From the NCBI GenBank assembly GCA_905221605.1, contig CAJNDS010000178.1:141008-205007 (forward strand): a stretch of DNA of 64,000 nt. The letters are read 5' to 3'. The notes under the pieces were generated by a model that was not told where the DNA came from, did not search any database, and worked only from the letters and a program-made list of their open reading frames with translations. Origin of the DNA: Symbiodinium natans. Lineage: Eukaryota; Sar; Dinophyceae; Suessiales; Symbiodiniaceae. A program made the position numbers and the translations under genes. Of this stretch, positions 19,819 through 30,196 are shown in pieces. The stretch's first letter is position 1. Each line of letters opens with the position of its first letter.

Positions 19819-19985
19819 CTGAGGGCACATGACCCAAGGTAGAAACCAGCCAAGTGACCGGAAGATTCGACAAACACGGGTTCAGGGTTTTGGGTTTAGG
19901 GTTTAGGGTTTAGAGTTTAGGGTTTAGGGTTTAGGGTTTAGGGTTCTGGGTCCCCAAGCCTGAAAACCCCAAAAGGTTCGAACAC

Positions 19986-20028
19986 CCTGAAGATGGCTGC
20001 GCCAGTCATGGGATTCTATCTTGGAAGC
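19986..20028 (-). CDS. Internal exon
   Basis: The frame reads ASKIESHDWRSHLQ. The acceptor is GTGGAACCTTAG and the donor GTGTTCG. Confidence 0.5.
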
Positions 20029-20165
20029 CTAAGGTTCCACCCTTGGGTTTAGGGTTTAGGGTTTAGGGTTTAGGGTTCAGGGTTTAGAGTTTAGGGTTTA
20101 TGGACCCTTTTGAAAGATCCCTCTCAAGAGAATTGGAGAGCCATATTGGGATCATAAGAGTCTAA

Positions 20166-20303
20166 GGGTAGTTTCATGGGCCCTGATAACCTAATCTGGT
20201 CCCTTACCTCCTAAGAAAGGGTTCGGAAGTACGGGCCCTTGGGATTGATAGGGTATATACGGGTCCGTTTAAGGGCCCATACTAAGCGATCATGTAACTA
20301 CCC
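20166..20303. mobile_element. MITE-like element, family B, copy 2
   Basis: 138 bp between GGGTAGTTTCATGGGCCC and CATGTAACTACCC. A CCCTAAA array starts directly at its right end. Confidence 0.65.
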
Positions 20304-20410
20304 TAAACCCTAAACCCTAAACCCTAAACCCTAAACCCTAAACCCTAAACCCTAAACCCTAAACCCTAAACCCTAAACCCTAAACCCTTGAGAAACCTTT
20401 GGGGTGCGAC

Positions 20411-20516
20411 CTTAGGGTGCGAGTCTGAATCGCTTGACCCAGGTGCCGGGAGCGCCACGAAGGCGCTGAGCAGCGAAAGTCGTACTGCACGCCGCTTGAC
20501 CATGTGGTCAGTCCTT
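20411..20516 (-). CDS. Exon, possible signal-peptide exon
   Basis: 106 nt from the acceptor ACCCTAG to donor GTCGC. One frame reads GLTTWSSGVQYDFRCSAPSW. Another starts at an ATG (20503) and reads MVKRRAVRLSLLSAFVALPA, which has the basic, hydrophobic and small-residue order of a signal peptide. The two cannot be separated here. Confidence 0.5.
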
Positions 20517-20564
20517 CTAGGGTTTAGGGTTTAGGGTTTAGGGTTTAGGGTTTAGGGTTTAGGG

Positions 20565-20628
20565 TTAGGGTGTAGAGTTCAAAGCATCCTCTACTACACT
20601 CTCAAGTACGTGAAAGGCCGCAGTATCC
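20565..20628 (-). CDS. 3'-terminal exon ending in the array
   Basis: The frame reads DTAAFHVLESVVEDALNSTP, then the TAA of a CCCTAA unit. The acceptor is CCTTTTTGAG. Confidence 0.45.
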
Positions 20629-21190
20629 CTCAAAAAGGGAGGCTTGATTGGGTGACCCAAAAAGTATAAGCCACATAAGGGTTTAGGGTTTAGGGTTTAG
20701 GGTTTAGGGTTTAGGGTTTAGGGTTTAGGCTAACTCCCTCATCCCTGGCCCTATAATCCCTAGAAGATTTAAAGCGAGGCGACTCGAAAACCCAATCCGC
20801 GAACCCTATCCTGAACCCTCATCCCTTAACTCGAACACTTCGAATTTAAAGAAGATCTCCCCCTGTACGTAATCGTTGAACGCTATAAACCCTAAACCTT
20901 AGGCTTAGCAAAAATGGTTGGCCCCCTCAACTTCGGATTCCGGCCCTTTAGGGTGTAGAGCTTAAAGTTAAGGACACGTTTAGGGTTTAAGAAGGGTTTA
21001 GGGGCAAGGAGGTTTAGGGTTTAGGGCCACCCCACCCCGCAAAAGAAACCGAGGAATGCAAAAGGGCATGTAGCCTTTTGGGGATCGAGGAGAAGGGAAG
21101 CCCACCCAAACCCCACAACCCTAATCCCCGAACCTTAACTACGGCTTTCGGGTCCGTTGCCTTAGGGATCCGGAGACGTGTCTTGGAGAT

Positions 21191-21229
21191 TCAGCGATGT
21201 GAACCTACAAGCACGTAAACGTCGAAATT
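21191..21229 (-). CDS. Short exon
   Basis: The frame reads NFDVYVLVGSHR then TGA, after the acceptor CAAGATGTGCAG. A donor GTAGGT inside would shorten it to 21 nt. Confidence 0.4.
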   Translation of the reverse strand, partial: NFDVYVLVGSHR

Positions 21230-21400
21230 CTGCACATCTTGGTCTTGAGGGTTTAGGGTTTAGGGTTGGGGGCCGAGCAAGGGCCTCAGTGTATCTGGGT
21301 GTGAGGGTCTAGGGCTTAGGGGTTTAGGGGTTTAGGGACTTATTAGGGGTAGGGGGATAGGCCATAAACCCAAAACCCTAAAACCCTGAACCCTGAACAC

Positions 21401-21524
21401 TGTTTTCAAGGTGCTGTGGCAAATCCCGCCTCGGCTGCTCCTGGGCGCAGCAGACTTGAAGAACTGACGTCTTCGAGCCACGAGCGGTCCCGCAAAGCAA
21501 GGCATGCCGCATTCGGATGCAAGG
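21401..21524 (-). CDS. Long internal exon
   Basis: 124 nt reading PCIRMRHALLCGTARGSKTS and on without stop. The acceptor is TGAACCCCGGCAG and the donor GTGTTCAGGG. Confidence 0.55.
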
Positions 21525-21860
21525 CTGCCGGGGTTCAGGAATTAGGCGTTTAGGGTTTAGGGTTTAGGGTTTAGGGCTTTAGGGTCTTAGGGTTTTAGGG
21601 TTTTGGGGCTTCAGAAATGAGAACAACACAAGCACACGCACACAGAACACAGAGGCTATTTTAGGAAGGGGGGGTTGAGGTATTTGATGCTCTTTGGTCG
21701 GAGGAATTGCTTCAGGGGTACTTGCGTTTGTTTTCGTTTGGAGCTTGAGGGGTTTACGGGTTTTCTAGGTTTAGGATTGAGGCTTCTTGAAGGTTCATTC
21801 TAACCCCAATGAAAGTAGCTACCCTCAACATCAACCCCTACAACCATCAACCCCAAACCG

Positions 21861-21917
21861 TCAGGCAGAAGTCAGCCCGTCTCCGTCTACCCGGATGGCC
21901 TGGTCATCCAGCATCTC
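21861..21917 (-). CDS. 3'-terminal exon
   Basis: The frame reads EMLDDQAIRVDGDGLTSA then TGA. The acceptor CCTCCTTTTCTGTTGCGCAG is one of the strongest in the window. Confidence 0.6.
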   Translation of the reverse strand, partial: EMLDDQAIRVDGDGLTSA

Positions 21918-22254
21918 CTGCGCAACAGAAAAGGAGGATGCAGAGACCTTCAAACCCGAAACCCCGAAACCCCGAAACCCCGAACCCGAAACCCTAAGCC
22001 CTACCCCAAGCCCTAGGCCCTAAGCCCTAAGCCTTGGGCTCTAAGCCCGAAGCCCTAAGCCCCAAAGCGCGAAAGCCGCAAGCCCTAAGCCCTAAACCCA
22101 AAATAAACCTAAGCCCTAAACCCTGAACCCTGAAGCCTAAACCATGAGTATAGATGGGGGGAGAGCCTCGGGGCCCAATTCGGCCCAAACACCCTAAACC
22201 CTAAACCCTACACCCTAAACCCTAAACCCCAAACCCTAAACCCTAACCCTAGAC

Positions 22255-22309
22255 CCAGGAGCAGTGAAGTGGGCACATGCTGGTGCGAGCAATTTGCGGC
22301 TGTCCGGTG
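22255..22309 (-). CDS. Internal exon
   Basis: The frame reads HRTAANCSHQHVPTSLLL. The acceptor is CTGAACCCCAG and the donor GTCTAGGG. Confidence 0.45.
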
Positions 22310-22369
22310 CTGGGGTTCAGGGTCTAGAGGTTTCGCGGTGAGGGGTGTAGGGGTGTAGGGGTTTAGGGT

Positions 22370-22578
22370 TGAGGGTTTTGGGGGTTTTGGGTAGGGGTTT
22401 GGGGTTTGGGGTTTGGGGTTTGGGGTTTGGGGTTTGGGGTTTGGGGTTTGGGGTTTGGGGTTTGGGGTTTGGGGTTTGGGGTTTGGGGTTTAAGGTTTTG
22501 GGTTTAGGGTTTAGGGTTTAGGGTTTCGGGTTTAGGGTTTAGGGTTTAGGGTTTAGGGTTTAGGGTTTAGGGTTTAGG
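22370..22578. repeat. TTTGGGG then TTTAGGG array
   Basis: About 14 TTTGGGG units followed by canonical TTTAGGG, with a sharp change of unit type. Confidence 0.95.
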
Positions 22579-22587
22579 GCTCCTGTC

Positions 22588-22629
22588 CTGAGCGCCGAGT
22601 CCACGCAGAGCCGTGTCCGCACGCCGGCG
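22588..22629 (-). CDS. Internal exon with a GA donor
   Basis: The frame reads RRRADTALRGLGAQ. The acceptor CTATCCCTCCTGCCCCAG is strong. The donor is CAG|GACAGGAG, a GA type. Confidence 0.4.
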
Positions 22630-22758
22630 CTGGGGCAGGAGGGATAGTCGGGTGGGCAGGTCTCGTTTGGGGTTTAGGGTTTAGGGTTTAGGGTTTAGGG
22701 TTTGGGGTTTAGGGTTTAGGTTTGAGGGGTTGTTGAGGGTTTAGTTGCCCCCTAAGGC

Positions 22759-22784
22759 CTAAACTTGCCCGAAAACTTTTGACT
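22759..22784 (-). CDS. Short exon with a GC donor
   Basis: The frame reads SQKFSGKF. The acceptor is GGTTTTGAGGCTTCAG and the donor GCCTTAGG. Confidence 0.35.
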
Positions 22785-23189
22785 CTGAAGCCTCAAAACC
22801 AGCCGAAGACCTTGTTGATCACCCAAAGCCCTAAAAAAATGTTTAGCTCTCCTGTAAGGATTAGAGATGATTAGAGCTTGCGGGTTTAGGAGTTAGGGTT
22901 TCCCTAAACCCTAAACCCTAAACCCTAAACCCTAAACCCTAAACCCTAAACCCTAAACCTTCAGGGTTTCGGGCTCTAACCCCCTCAACCCTAAAAATTT
23001 AAGCCCTAGAACAGCGCGGGACTTCCTGCTCAAAGCGGGTTCTAACAAACGCTTAGGGTTCAGGGTAAAAACCCTAAACTCAAAACCCTAAGCCCTGAAG
23101 CCTGAACCCTAAACCCAAAACTCTAATGAGTCTATTACCCCTAAACCCCAGAAAATCCCCCCCCCAATTTCCAATTTCCGGAACTGCAC

Positions 23190-23230
23190 CTGCTCCGCCC
23201 AGCTGACTGCACCAGACTCGGGCCGTGCTC
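23190..23230 (-). CDS. Short internal exon
   Basis: The frame reads ARPESGAVSWAEQ with CAG|GTGCAG at the end. The acceptor AACAG directly follows the array. Confidence 0.45.
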
Positions 23231-23359
23231 CTGTTTAGGGTTTAGGGTTTAGGGTTAAGGGTTTAGGGTTTAGGGTTTAGGGTCTAGGGGTTGGCACACT
23301 CTTCTTGCTGAGAACTTAACCCTAAACCCTAAAATCCCTAAACCTTCAGCCTGAAACCT

Positions 23360-23410
23360 TCAAGCTAGATGCATAGTAGAGCTTTGAGTCAACTTGCTGA
23401 GTTTGCGATC
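23360..23410 (-). CDS. 3'-terminal exon
   Basis: The frame reads DRKLSKLTQSSTMHLA then TGA. The acceptor is CACATGGAG. Confidence 0.45.
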   Translation of the reverse strand, partial: DRKLSKLTQSSTMHLA

Positions 23411-23566
23411 CTCCATGTGGGCCAGTTCGGGGGGGCTCTTAGTAGGGGCCCTCAACAGGGGAGCCCTGATATGTCACAAACCTTAGGGTTTAGGGTTTAA
23501 GTTTAGGGTTTAGGGTTTAGCGCCCAACCTAAAAGAGCCCTAACTACTCCCGTAAAGGTCAGTTAC

Positions 23567-23619
23567 CCTAAGTTTCCTGTGCTTATCCAGCTCTCCGCTG
23601 TTGTCGCCCAATAAACAGC
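23567..23619 (-). CDS. Internal exon
   Basis: The frame reads AVYWATTAESWISTGNL. The acceptor is TCACAAAGTTTAG and the donor GTAACTGACC. Confidence 0.5.
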
Positions 23620-23760
23620 CTAAACTTTGTGAACCCTTTCCAGCAACAAATGCCAGCATAAACCCGAAAAAATCTGAAGCGCCAGAAAAACCCTTTGAAC
23701 CCCAAAAGCCCTAAACCTCGTGAACCCCATGAACCCTTCCAAGAACCCCTAGAACCAAGA

Positions 23761-23850
23761 GTAACCTAGGAATAAAAGGGGTGCCCTTGTTGGTTGAAAA
23801 GGGCTAGTAAGCCAACCTGAAATAATGGCCTACTCTGGGTCCTACACCCC
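23761..23850. mobile_element. Family F element copy
   Basis: It contains CCTAGGAATAAAAGGGGTGC near its left end and CTACTCTGGGTCCTA near its right end, matching 34332-34485 and 34852-34948. Confidence 0.5.
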
Positions 23851-24086
23851 GATCCCCAAACGCCTATACTTGGTAGCCCCAGAAACCATCTTGCAGCAAG
23901 GGTACCCTTTTTGGTTGGTTCCAGGGATTCTTGAACCAAATCAAGGTAAAAGCGTACCACTGGGCTACCTTACCCCGAAACCCCAAACCCTAAACCCTAA
24001 ACCCTAAACCCTAAGCCCTAAGCCCTAAACCCTAAACCCTAAACCCTAAACCCTAAACCCGAAACCCTAAACCCTAAACCCTAAAC

Positions 24087-24165
24087 CGCCCGCGCCTTGA
24101 GCCAGCGCCGCCAGCGCGCCGCGGACCTTCGCCGCGGCAGCCGCCGGCTCCGCCGTAAGGCGCAT
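24087..24165 (-). CDS. Ala-rich exon with telomere-unit donor
   Basis: The frame reads MRLTAEPAAAAAKVRGALAA. The acceptor is CTCGCCCGCAG and the donor is G|GTTTAGGG. Array on both sides: C-array left, G-array right. Confidence 0.5.
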
Positions 24166-24692
24166 CTGCGGGCGAGGTTTAGGGTTTAGGGTTTAGGGTT
24201 TAGAGTTTAGGGTTTAGGGTTTAGGGTTTAGGGTTTAGGGTTTAGGAATTGGGGGTTCGGAGGCTTAAGGATTTTAGGAGTTCCTTCCTCCTGCCTACAG
24301 CGAGCACCTTTGGAAATTAGTTCAGACACCCTAAGCTTACCCTGAACCCGAAACCCGAAACCCGAACCCGAAGCCCGCACCCGAAGCTTGTTCTGCATAA
24401 TCGAGTACCTGTTATCTACGAGTTGTACCTTGGACCCTAAGGTTGTGCCCTTAGGTCTTGGGGACCTTTTTTAAGTCCTTAAGGTCGCATAAGGGGATTT
24501 TCTAGGGATTCGGGTTTCGGGGAATCTAACGCCCCTCTTACGAGCAGATTAGGGGTATCCTTTAGGGGTACAACCGAAGGGGTACAATCGGGGGTTGAGG
24601 GTTTAGGGTTTAGGGTTTAGGGCTACGAGTCTGAATCCCTTGATGTTATAAGGTACCTAGATGGACCGTCTCACAAAGAGATGCATTTTCAC

Positions 24693-24725
24693 CAGAGACT
24701 AGCATGTAGAAAATCGAGCAAATGC
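24693..24725 (-). CDS. Short internal exon
   Basis: The frame reads HLLDFLHASL. The acceptor is TTTCGAGATTTAG and the donor GTGAAAATGC. Confidence 0.45.
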
Positions 24726-24911
24726 CTAAATCTCGAAACGAGCCAAGTCCCGAGCAGATCAGGAGAATTTACTATTTTGCTCCAAAGGGTTAAGGGTTTA
24801 GGGTTTAGGGTTTAGGGTTTAGGGTTTAGGTCTCAGGGTTTAGTTGCATGCTGGCAAGGACCCTGAACCCTAGTCCCTCAACCCGAAACCACACATCAAA
24901 CGCTTTGGGAC

Positions 24912-24982
24912 CTCCAGTTGCGCTCCTGGCGGACGGCTTTTTGGTGCGATACTGGTACCAGTGTGGCAAATGAAACGCAGAT
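24912..24982 (-). CDS. Internal exon
   Basis: The frame reads ICVSFATLVPVSHQKAVRQE. The acceptor GTTGCCGATTGTCCTAG is strong and the donor is GTCCCAAAG. A second frame (SAFHLPHWYQYRTKK) is open too. Confidence 0.55.
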
Positions 24983-25106
24983 CTAGGACAATCGGCAACA
25001 GCAACGACTTGAGTCTATCACACGGATCCCCTAAACCCTAAACCCTAAACCCTAAACCCTAAACCCTAAACCCTAAACCCTAAACCCAGTGACTACATTG
25101 TCCTAC

Positions 25107-25173
25107 AATGGAACTGCGTGCGGAGCTTGTTCAGCTCTCACTTCAAACCAAGCCTCGGACCCCAGAGCAGATT
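25107..25173 (-). CDS. Exon, possibly terminal
   Basis: The frame reads SALGSEAWFEVRAEQAPHAV. The acceptor is CCCCGGTTGAAG. It ends either at donor GTAGGAC or at TAG at 25103. Confidence 0.5.
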
Positions 25174-25189
25174 CTTCAACCGGGGTAGA

Positions 25190-25440
25190 GTTTAGGCTAG
25201 GGTTTAGGGTTTAGGGTTTAGGGTTTAGGGTTTAGGGTTTAGGGTTTAGGGTTTAGGGTTTAGGGTTTAGGGTTTAGGGTTTAGGGTTATGGTTTAGGGT
25301 TTTGGGTTTAGGGTTTAGGGTTTAGGGTTTAGGGTTTAGGGTTTAGGGTTTAGGGTTTAGGGTTTAGGGTTTAGGGTTTAGGGTTTAGGGTTTAGGGTTT
25401 AGGGTTTAGGGTTTAGGGTTTAGGGGTTCGGGTTTAGAGT
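25190..25440. repeat. Long TTTAGGG array
   Basis: About 250 bp, nearly pure TTTAGGG with one ATGGTTTAGGGTTTTGGG interruption. Confidence 0.95.
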
Positions 25441-25667
25441 TTAGGGTTCAGGGTTGCGGGATTCTTCAACCCCTAAAGCCTAAACCCCGTAAACAAACAC
25501 CCACACCTTAACGTCTAGTCCATCCTACACTGCAAAGCTGTACATTAGGTTATCGACTGTTTTGGGTTTGCGCGCCTTGTAGGGTTTGCGTAGGCTATAA
25601 CAGGGTTTATAGGGTTGGTAGTGCTAGGCCTCCACAGCCCCTGAAATCCTACAGCATAAGTCTAAAC

Positions 25668-25768
25668 TTTGAATCTCTGCAGTGTGTTCCGAGGCAAGCA
25701 AGCAGGCCCGAACCAAAGCTAAGAAGCTTTGCGCCCGAGCTTGTTCCACGGCGCTCTCTTCGAGGAGG
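25668..25768 (-). CDS. Helical internal exon
   Basis: The frame reads LLEESAVEQARAQSFLALVR and on, typical of amphipathic helix. The acceptor is CTCAAACCCAG and the donor is GTTTAGAC, a near-telomeric motif without an array. Confidence 0.6.
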
Positions 25769-25950
25769 CTGGGTTTGAGGTTGAGGCGCCACGAAGATGT
25801 GCTTGGGATTTAGGCCTTAGGCTTCTCGGCTGGGGGTACTTGAGTCCCTAAACCCTAAACCCTAACCCCTAAACCCTAAACCCTAAACCCTAAACCCTAA
25901 ACCCTAGGTCCATGCAACTTCAAGCGGAAACAGATGCCCAGCCTATCCCA

Positions 25951-26051
25951 AAGGATCCATGTACCTATATAGTATATACTTGGGCCTTAAAGGGGTTCCT
26001 ATATAGTAGCTTTAGGGCCCAAGTATATACTATATAGGTACATGGATCCTT
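25951..26051. mobile_element. Family C perfect hairpin element, copy 1
   Basis: 101 bp with two perfect 36-base inverted arms (25951-25986 and 26016-26051) starting AAGGATCCATGTACC, around a 29-base loop. A near-identical 101-bp copy lies at 47213-47313. Confidence 0.9.
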
Positions 26052-26099
26052 AGGGTATGTGGGACCAGCACCATTGCAGGGGTCGGTGGGAAGTTTGGG

Positions 26100-26260
26100 G
26101 TTTCCAGCGTTTCTGGAATTTCTGGAATTTTAGGGTTCCTGGCGTTTCTGGGGGGTTTCTAGGGTTTTGGGGGTTTCTAGGGTTTCTGGGGTTTCTGGGG
26201 TTTCTAGGGTTTCAAGAGCTTCTGGGGCTTCTAGGGCTTCTAGGAGGGTTTACATGGGAT
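26100..26260. repeat. TTTCTGGGG/TTTCTAGGG 9-mer array
   Basis: A G-strand variant array with 9-base units. The Phe/Trp/Gly-rich plus frame is its translation. Confidence 0.9.
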
Positions 26261-26357
26261 GGCTTTTAGGGACTCTGGGGCTCATAGAAAGAGACCTCCA
26301 AACCCTAAACCCGAAGCCAGAAACCTAAACCTTAGACCCTAAACCCTAAACCCACAC

Positions 26358-26472
26358 CTCCCAACGCCGATAATTGTGGCAACCGGTGCCATGTTCCTCC
26401 TCTGCGCGTAGCCGTCCACTGGCCAGCACAGTTCTCCCAACAGGTGAGGTCCTGAATACCCTTGCTATCATT
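26358..26472 (-). CDS. Long internal exon
   Basis: 115 nt reading NDSKGIQDLTCWENCAGQWT and on without stop. The acceptor is TTACGCCTGCAG and the donor GTGTGGG. Confidence 0.6.
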
Positions 26473-26730
26473 CTGCAGGCGTAAGGTTTAGGCCTAAACC
26501 CTAAACCCTAAACCCTAAACCCTAAACCCTAAACCCTGGTTGCCCTTAGGGGGTGCATGGCTACGGCTGGGTTGAATTCAGGTTTAGGTTTTAGGTTTCG
26601 ATTTAGGGCAAACCGCTTTTCGAAGGCAAGGCCTATATGGAGGTTCAGGGTTCAGGGTTCAGGGTTTAGGGTTTAGGGTTTAGGGTTTAGGGTTTAGGGT
26701 TTAGGGTTTAGGGTTAGGGTTTCTAAGCCC

Positions 26731-26816
26731 CTTAAGTACCCTAGTGTGGTGCGAATTGAATTGTAGGTACAGTTACACATGGGTTACTATAAGCACCCTG
26801 AGCCTCCAAGTATAGG
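26731..26816. mobile_element. Family A partial copy
   Basis: It ends CACCCTGAGCCTCCAAGTA and has the inner TACAGTTA-type segment of family A, with the left end truncated. Confidence 0.55.
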
Positions 26817-26843
26817 CTACCTGTCTACACTGTTGCCTGCGTC

Positions 26844-26913
26844 TCACACGGCATGTTGGGAAGAGGTTGCTGAGCCCTTAGCAGGTACCGCTGCTTCTGC
26901 TGTGCGCACGCTG
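26844..26913 (-). CDS. 3'-terminal exon candidate
   Basis: The frame reads SVRTAEAAVPAKGSATSSQH and on to TGA. The acceptor TTTAGGGCAG lacks a pyrimidine tract. Confidence 0.35.
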
Positions 26914-27069
26914 CTGCCCTAAACCTCTGAACCCTAAACCCTAAAGCCTAAACCCTAGCCCCAACCCCGAAATTCCCTAAGGGCACCCGAAAGTTGTGAT
27001 TCTATAGGGTTCAGGGTTCATAGTGTTCCGGCGGCGGTCTGCGATTTGGAGCTCATAAAAAGCAAATAT

Positions 27070-27160
27070 CTAAGAAGCAAGCAGTAAGCATGCATCTACT
27101 GCACATGTGCGCGTTGGCAATTCGTTGCGGAAGGCCCCAACTCCTCCATAGACAGCAGTG
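27070..27160 (-). CDS. 3'-terminal exon
   Basis: 30 codons reading TAVYGGVGAFRNELPTRTCA to TAG. The acceptor is GAGTGGCTTCCAG. An inner donor GTAGATGC could make it internal. Confidence 0.5.
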
Positions 27161-27401
27161 CTGGAAGCCACTCACGCAGGGTATGACCCTCAACTGTCAA
27201 TCCTCCTGAATCCTAGATCCTCAACACTCAATCCTAAAACCCAAACCCAAGCCCTATGCGCTTCGTGACCTTAGTTTGGGGTTTAGGGCCTGCATGGGGT
27301 TTAGGCTTGCAAGTTCAAAACAAGAGGTCTCGTGTCCCTAAACCCTAAACCCTAAACCCTAAACCCTAAACCCTAAACCCTAAACCCTAAACCCTAAACC
27401 C

Positions 27402-27482
27402 TCCTTGGAGCTTCAGGGTACTTATTAACCCACGGCTGTACTTCGCACCCAGCGCGTTAGAGTACTTAAGGGGCTCAGAAGT
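27402..27482. mobile_element. Family A partial copy
   Basis: CTTGGAGCTTCAGGGTACTT at the left, then the inner segment GTACTTAAGGGGCTCA also seen at 57450. The right end is missing. Confidence 0.55.
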
Positions 27483-27660
27483 CGATTGCCCTAAACCCTA
27501 AACCCTAAACCCAAAACCCTAAACTCTAAACCCTAAAAACTAAACCCTAAACCCTAAACCCTAAACCCCAAACCCTAAACCCTAAACCCTAAACCCTAAA
27601 CCCTAAACCCTAAACCCTAAACCTTCAAAATTCTGAAACCCTAAACCCTACACCCTAAAC

Positions 27661-27747
27661 CCCGGCCGACGAGGGAGTTGGCCTTTCAGCGATGGACCGT
27701 GCAACCGAGCGAAGGCTGCGAAAACGCAAGATTGCTGGGGCACCTAG
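27661..27747 (-). CDS. Internal exon with telomere-unit donor
   Basis: The frame reads LGAPAILRFRSLRSVARSIA. The acceptor is GTGGTTTGGCAG and the donor GTTTAGGG. Confidence 0.55.
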
Positions 27748-27780
27748 CTGCCAAACCACTAAAGCCCCTGAAACCCTGAA

Positions 27781-28010
27781 CAGGGTTTAGGGTTTAGGGT
27801 TTAGGGTTTAGGGTTTAGGGTTTAGGGTTTAGGGTTAGGGTTTAGGGTTTAGGGTTTAGGGTTTAGGGTTTAGGGTTTAGGGTTTAGGGTTTAGGGTTTA
27901 GGGTTGAGGGGTTAGGGTTTAGGGTTGAGGGTTTAGGGTTTAGGGTTTAGGGTTTAGGGTTTAGGGTTTAGGGGTTTAGGGTTTAGGGTTTAGGGCTAGG
28001 GTTTAGGGTA
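27781..28010. repeat. TTTAGGG array
   Basis: About 230 bp of TTTAGGG with a few TTGAGGG and TTAGGG units. It adjoins the exon at 27661-27747. Confidence 0.95.
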
Positions 28011-28032
28011 ACAACCCTAAGAGACCCTAAAC

Positions 28033-28125
28033 CCAAGACTCCGCGCCACGGCAACCTGGATCTCGGTTCGCACCATCAAGACCCACGGCGTGAATTTCTT
28101 CCCGTGCACGGCGGATGCTCGCGGA
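28033..28125 (-). CDS. Internal exon with telomere-unit donor
   Basis: The frame reads SASIRRAREEIHAVGLDGAN. The acceptor is AAAGCTCTGGCAG and the donor GTTTAGGG. Several other frames are open, including the plus frame ATATWISVRTIKTHGVNF. Confidence 0.45.
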
Positions 28126-28649
28126 CTGCCAGAGCTTTGGCAGGTCCTTAAGTCTTCGGGCTTGGAGGATTGAGGGTTTGGGGTTTAGGGTTTGGGGTTT
28201 AGGGTTTGGGGTTTAGGGTTTAGGGTTTGGGGTTTAGGGTAATTACTCCCAAAACTGCAGGGTTTTGGGGCTTCGGGGACCAAAGCCGCCGAGTATAGGC
28301 TGAGTGTGCCTTGTTTTGGGCATTTTTCAAAAGAGAAGTGCCCCTCACACTCTCCTTCTTAAGGGAAAAGGGTTCAAGGGGGGTATGTAACCCAAGGTTC
28401 CTAATACTCCCCACTACTCCCTAAGGCTCGCTAAGCTTCCCTAAGGTTTCCTAGGTACCTACCCCCCATGAACCCTCCTCCCATAAGAACCCTATCATCA
28501 TAAGGACCCCCCCCCCCCCAAACTGCCAAACGTTTAACCATGGTTGCAACTGCAGCTCCCCTACTTGTAGCACTACTTCTGACTTGGCTATACCTAAGTA
28601 AGATCGAGACCCGAAACCCTAAACCCTAACCCCTCACCCTCAACAGCAC

Positions 28650-28716
28650 CTGCTGGCTACGAGCATCATCCGGTGGACCCGCCCAGTCGGGGTACTGCCT
28701 CTTTGAAGGCTCATGG
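28650..28716 (-). CDS. Internal exon
   Basis: The frame reads HEPSKRQYPDWAGPPDDARS and ends at CAG|GTGCTG. The acceptor is TGTGGCTACAG. Confidence 0.55.
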
Positions 28717-29409
28717 CTGTAGCCACAGCCCCAAAACAGCCCTAAACCCTAAACCCTAAACCCCAAACCCTAAACCCTAAACCCCAAACCCCAAACCCTA
28801 AACCCTAAACCCCAAACCCTAAACCTCGAAAAGAACATGGTGACCAACGAAGACGAACCAAGGAAGTTGAATGAGAGTGGAACCCTGAGAACCTCAACCC
28901 CAAGGCCCAAAAGGGTTTAGGGCTTAGGGCTTAGGGCTTAGGGTTTAGGGGTCTCCCAAAAAACACCACCCTAAACCCTAAGACGCTGCCAAGTTGAAAG
29001 ACCGGCAGCCTCACCATGTAAACCCTAAGCCCCCAACCTTGAACACAAAACCTTATACACCCTGAACCCCAGTCTGTTCTGAACTTGGAACCCTAGCAAA
29101 AGCACACATGTTTAGCTGTTTCTTGGGAAATATCGTACCCGAACATTAAAGACTATTCCCAAGTAACCCTTAAGTAATTATGAACCCTAAGCCCAATGAA
29201 CCCGAACAAAGCAAGCCTGAACCCTAAGGGACCTCATAGGTATCTTATAAACCATGCTAACCCTCAACTCTGCCGGGCTTTCAAAACCCCCGTATACCCT
29301 CTCATGAAAACCCTAAACCCTAAACCCCAAACCCTAAACCCTAAACCCTAAACCCTAAACCCTAACCCCTAAACCCTAAACCCTAAACCCTAAACCCCAA
29401 ACCCTAAAC

Positions 29410-29495
29410 CTGAAGAAAAGTGCAAGGACGGTCCCCGGCTGCGCAGCACGACGCGATGCCGGCCCGTGAACTGGTGGCTTGCATAGCGGCCGGCG
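29410..29495 (-). CDS. Internal exon with telomere-unit donor
   Basis: The frame reads AGRYASHQFTGRHRVVLRSR. The acceptor is AAACCTGTAG and the donor CAG|GTTTAGGG. Confidence 0.5.
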
Positions 29496-29771
29496 CTACA
29501 GGTTTAGGGCTTAGGGCTTTGGGCTTCGGGTTTAGGGTTTAGGGTTTAGGGTAAACCCTAAACCCTAAACCCTAAACCCTAAACCCTAAACCCTAAACCC
29601 TAAACCCTAAACCTTCGGATTCAGGGTTTAGGGTTGAGGATGTAGGAAACTCCTTTACGACTAATGGACTTAGGGTTTCGGGTCACAGGGCTAGGAGTTT
29701 AAGGTTAGGACTACAGGGTTTAGGGTTTAGGGTTTGGGGCTTAGGGTTCGGGGTTCAGAGGTTCAGTGGGG

Positions 29772-29858
29772 TCATCGCATTGTGCGAGGTCCTCTGCATC
29801 TGCAGTGGCTAAGATTAAGCGTCGGCACCATGGGCATACCCCGCGGGGCGAGTGACGA
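29772..29858 (-). CDS. 3'-terminal exon candidate
   Basis: The frame reads SSLAPRGMPMVPTLNLSHCR and on to TGA. The acceptor is GCGAAACAAG. Confidence 0.4.
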   Translation of the reverse strand, partial: SSLAPRGMPMVPTLNLSHCRCRGPRTMR

Positions 29859-29992
29859 CTTGTTTCGCACACCCCAAACCCTACTAAACCCGAAACCCTA
29901 AACCCTAAACCCTAAACCCGAAACCCTAAACCCTAAATCCTAACCCTCGTGGCTTGAAGCTTGAAGCGTATAGGGCACGTGTCCTTAGAAAC

Positions 29993-30069
29993 CTGAGCCG
30001 TAAGCCCCGGTAGGATGCTCCAGGCGTACTAGCGAGGGCTCTTGGCCCGGAACCCTATGGTGTCCCTTC
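29993..30069 (-). CDS. Internal exon
   Basis: The frame reads KGHHRVPGQEPSLVRLEHPT. The acceptor is AGGTTGCAAAG and the donor CAG|GTTTCTAAGG. Confidence 0.5.
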
Positions 30070-30196
30070 CTTTGCAACCTTTGACATTGGGGGTTTAGGG
30101 TTTAGGGTTTAGGGTTAAGGGTTAAGGGTTTAATTAGGGGTCTACGGTTCTGCTTTCAGGTTTAGGGGTCGGTTGGGGGTTCAGGGATGTTTCGGT

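Noticed and set aside
28040-28140. Plus frame ATATWISVRTIKTHGVNF
   Set aside because: No plus acceptor fits, while the minus reading has both splice sites and a telomere-unit donor.
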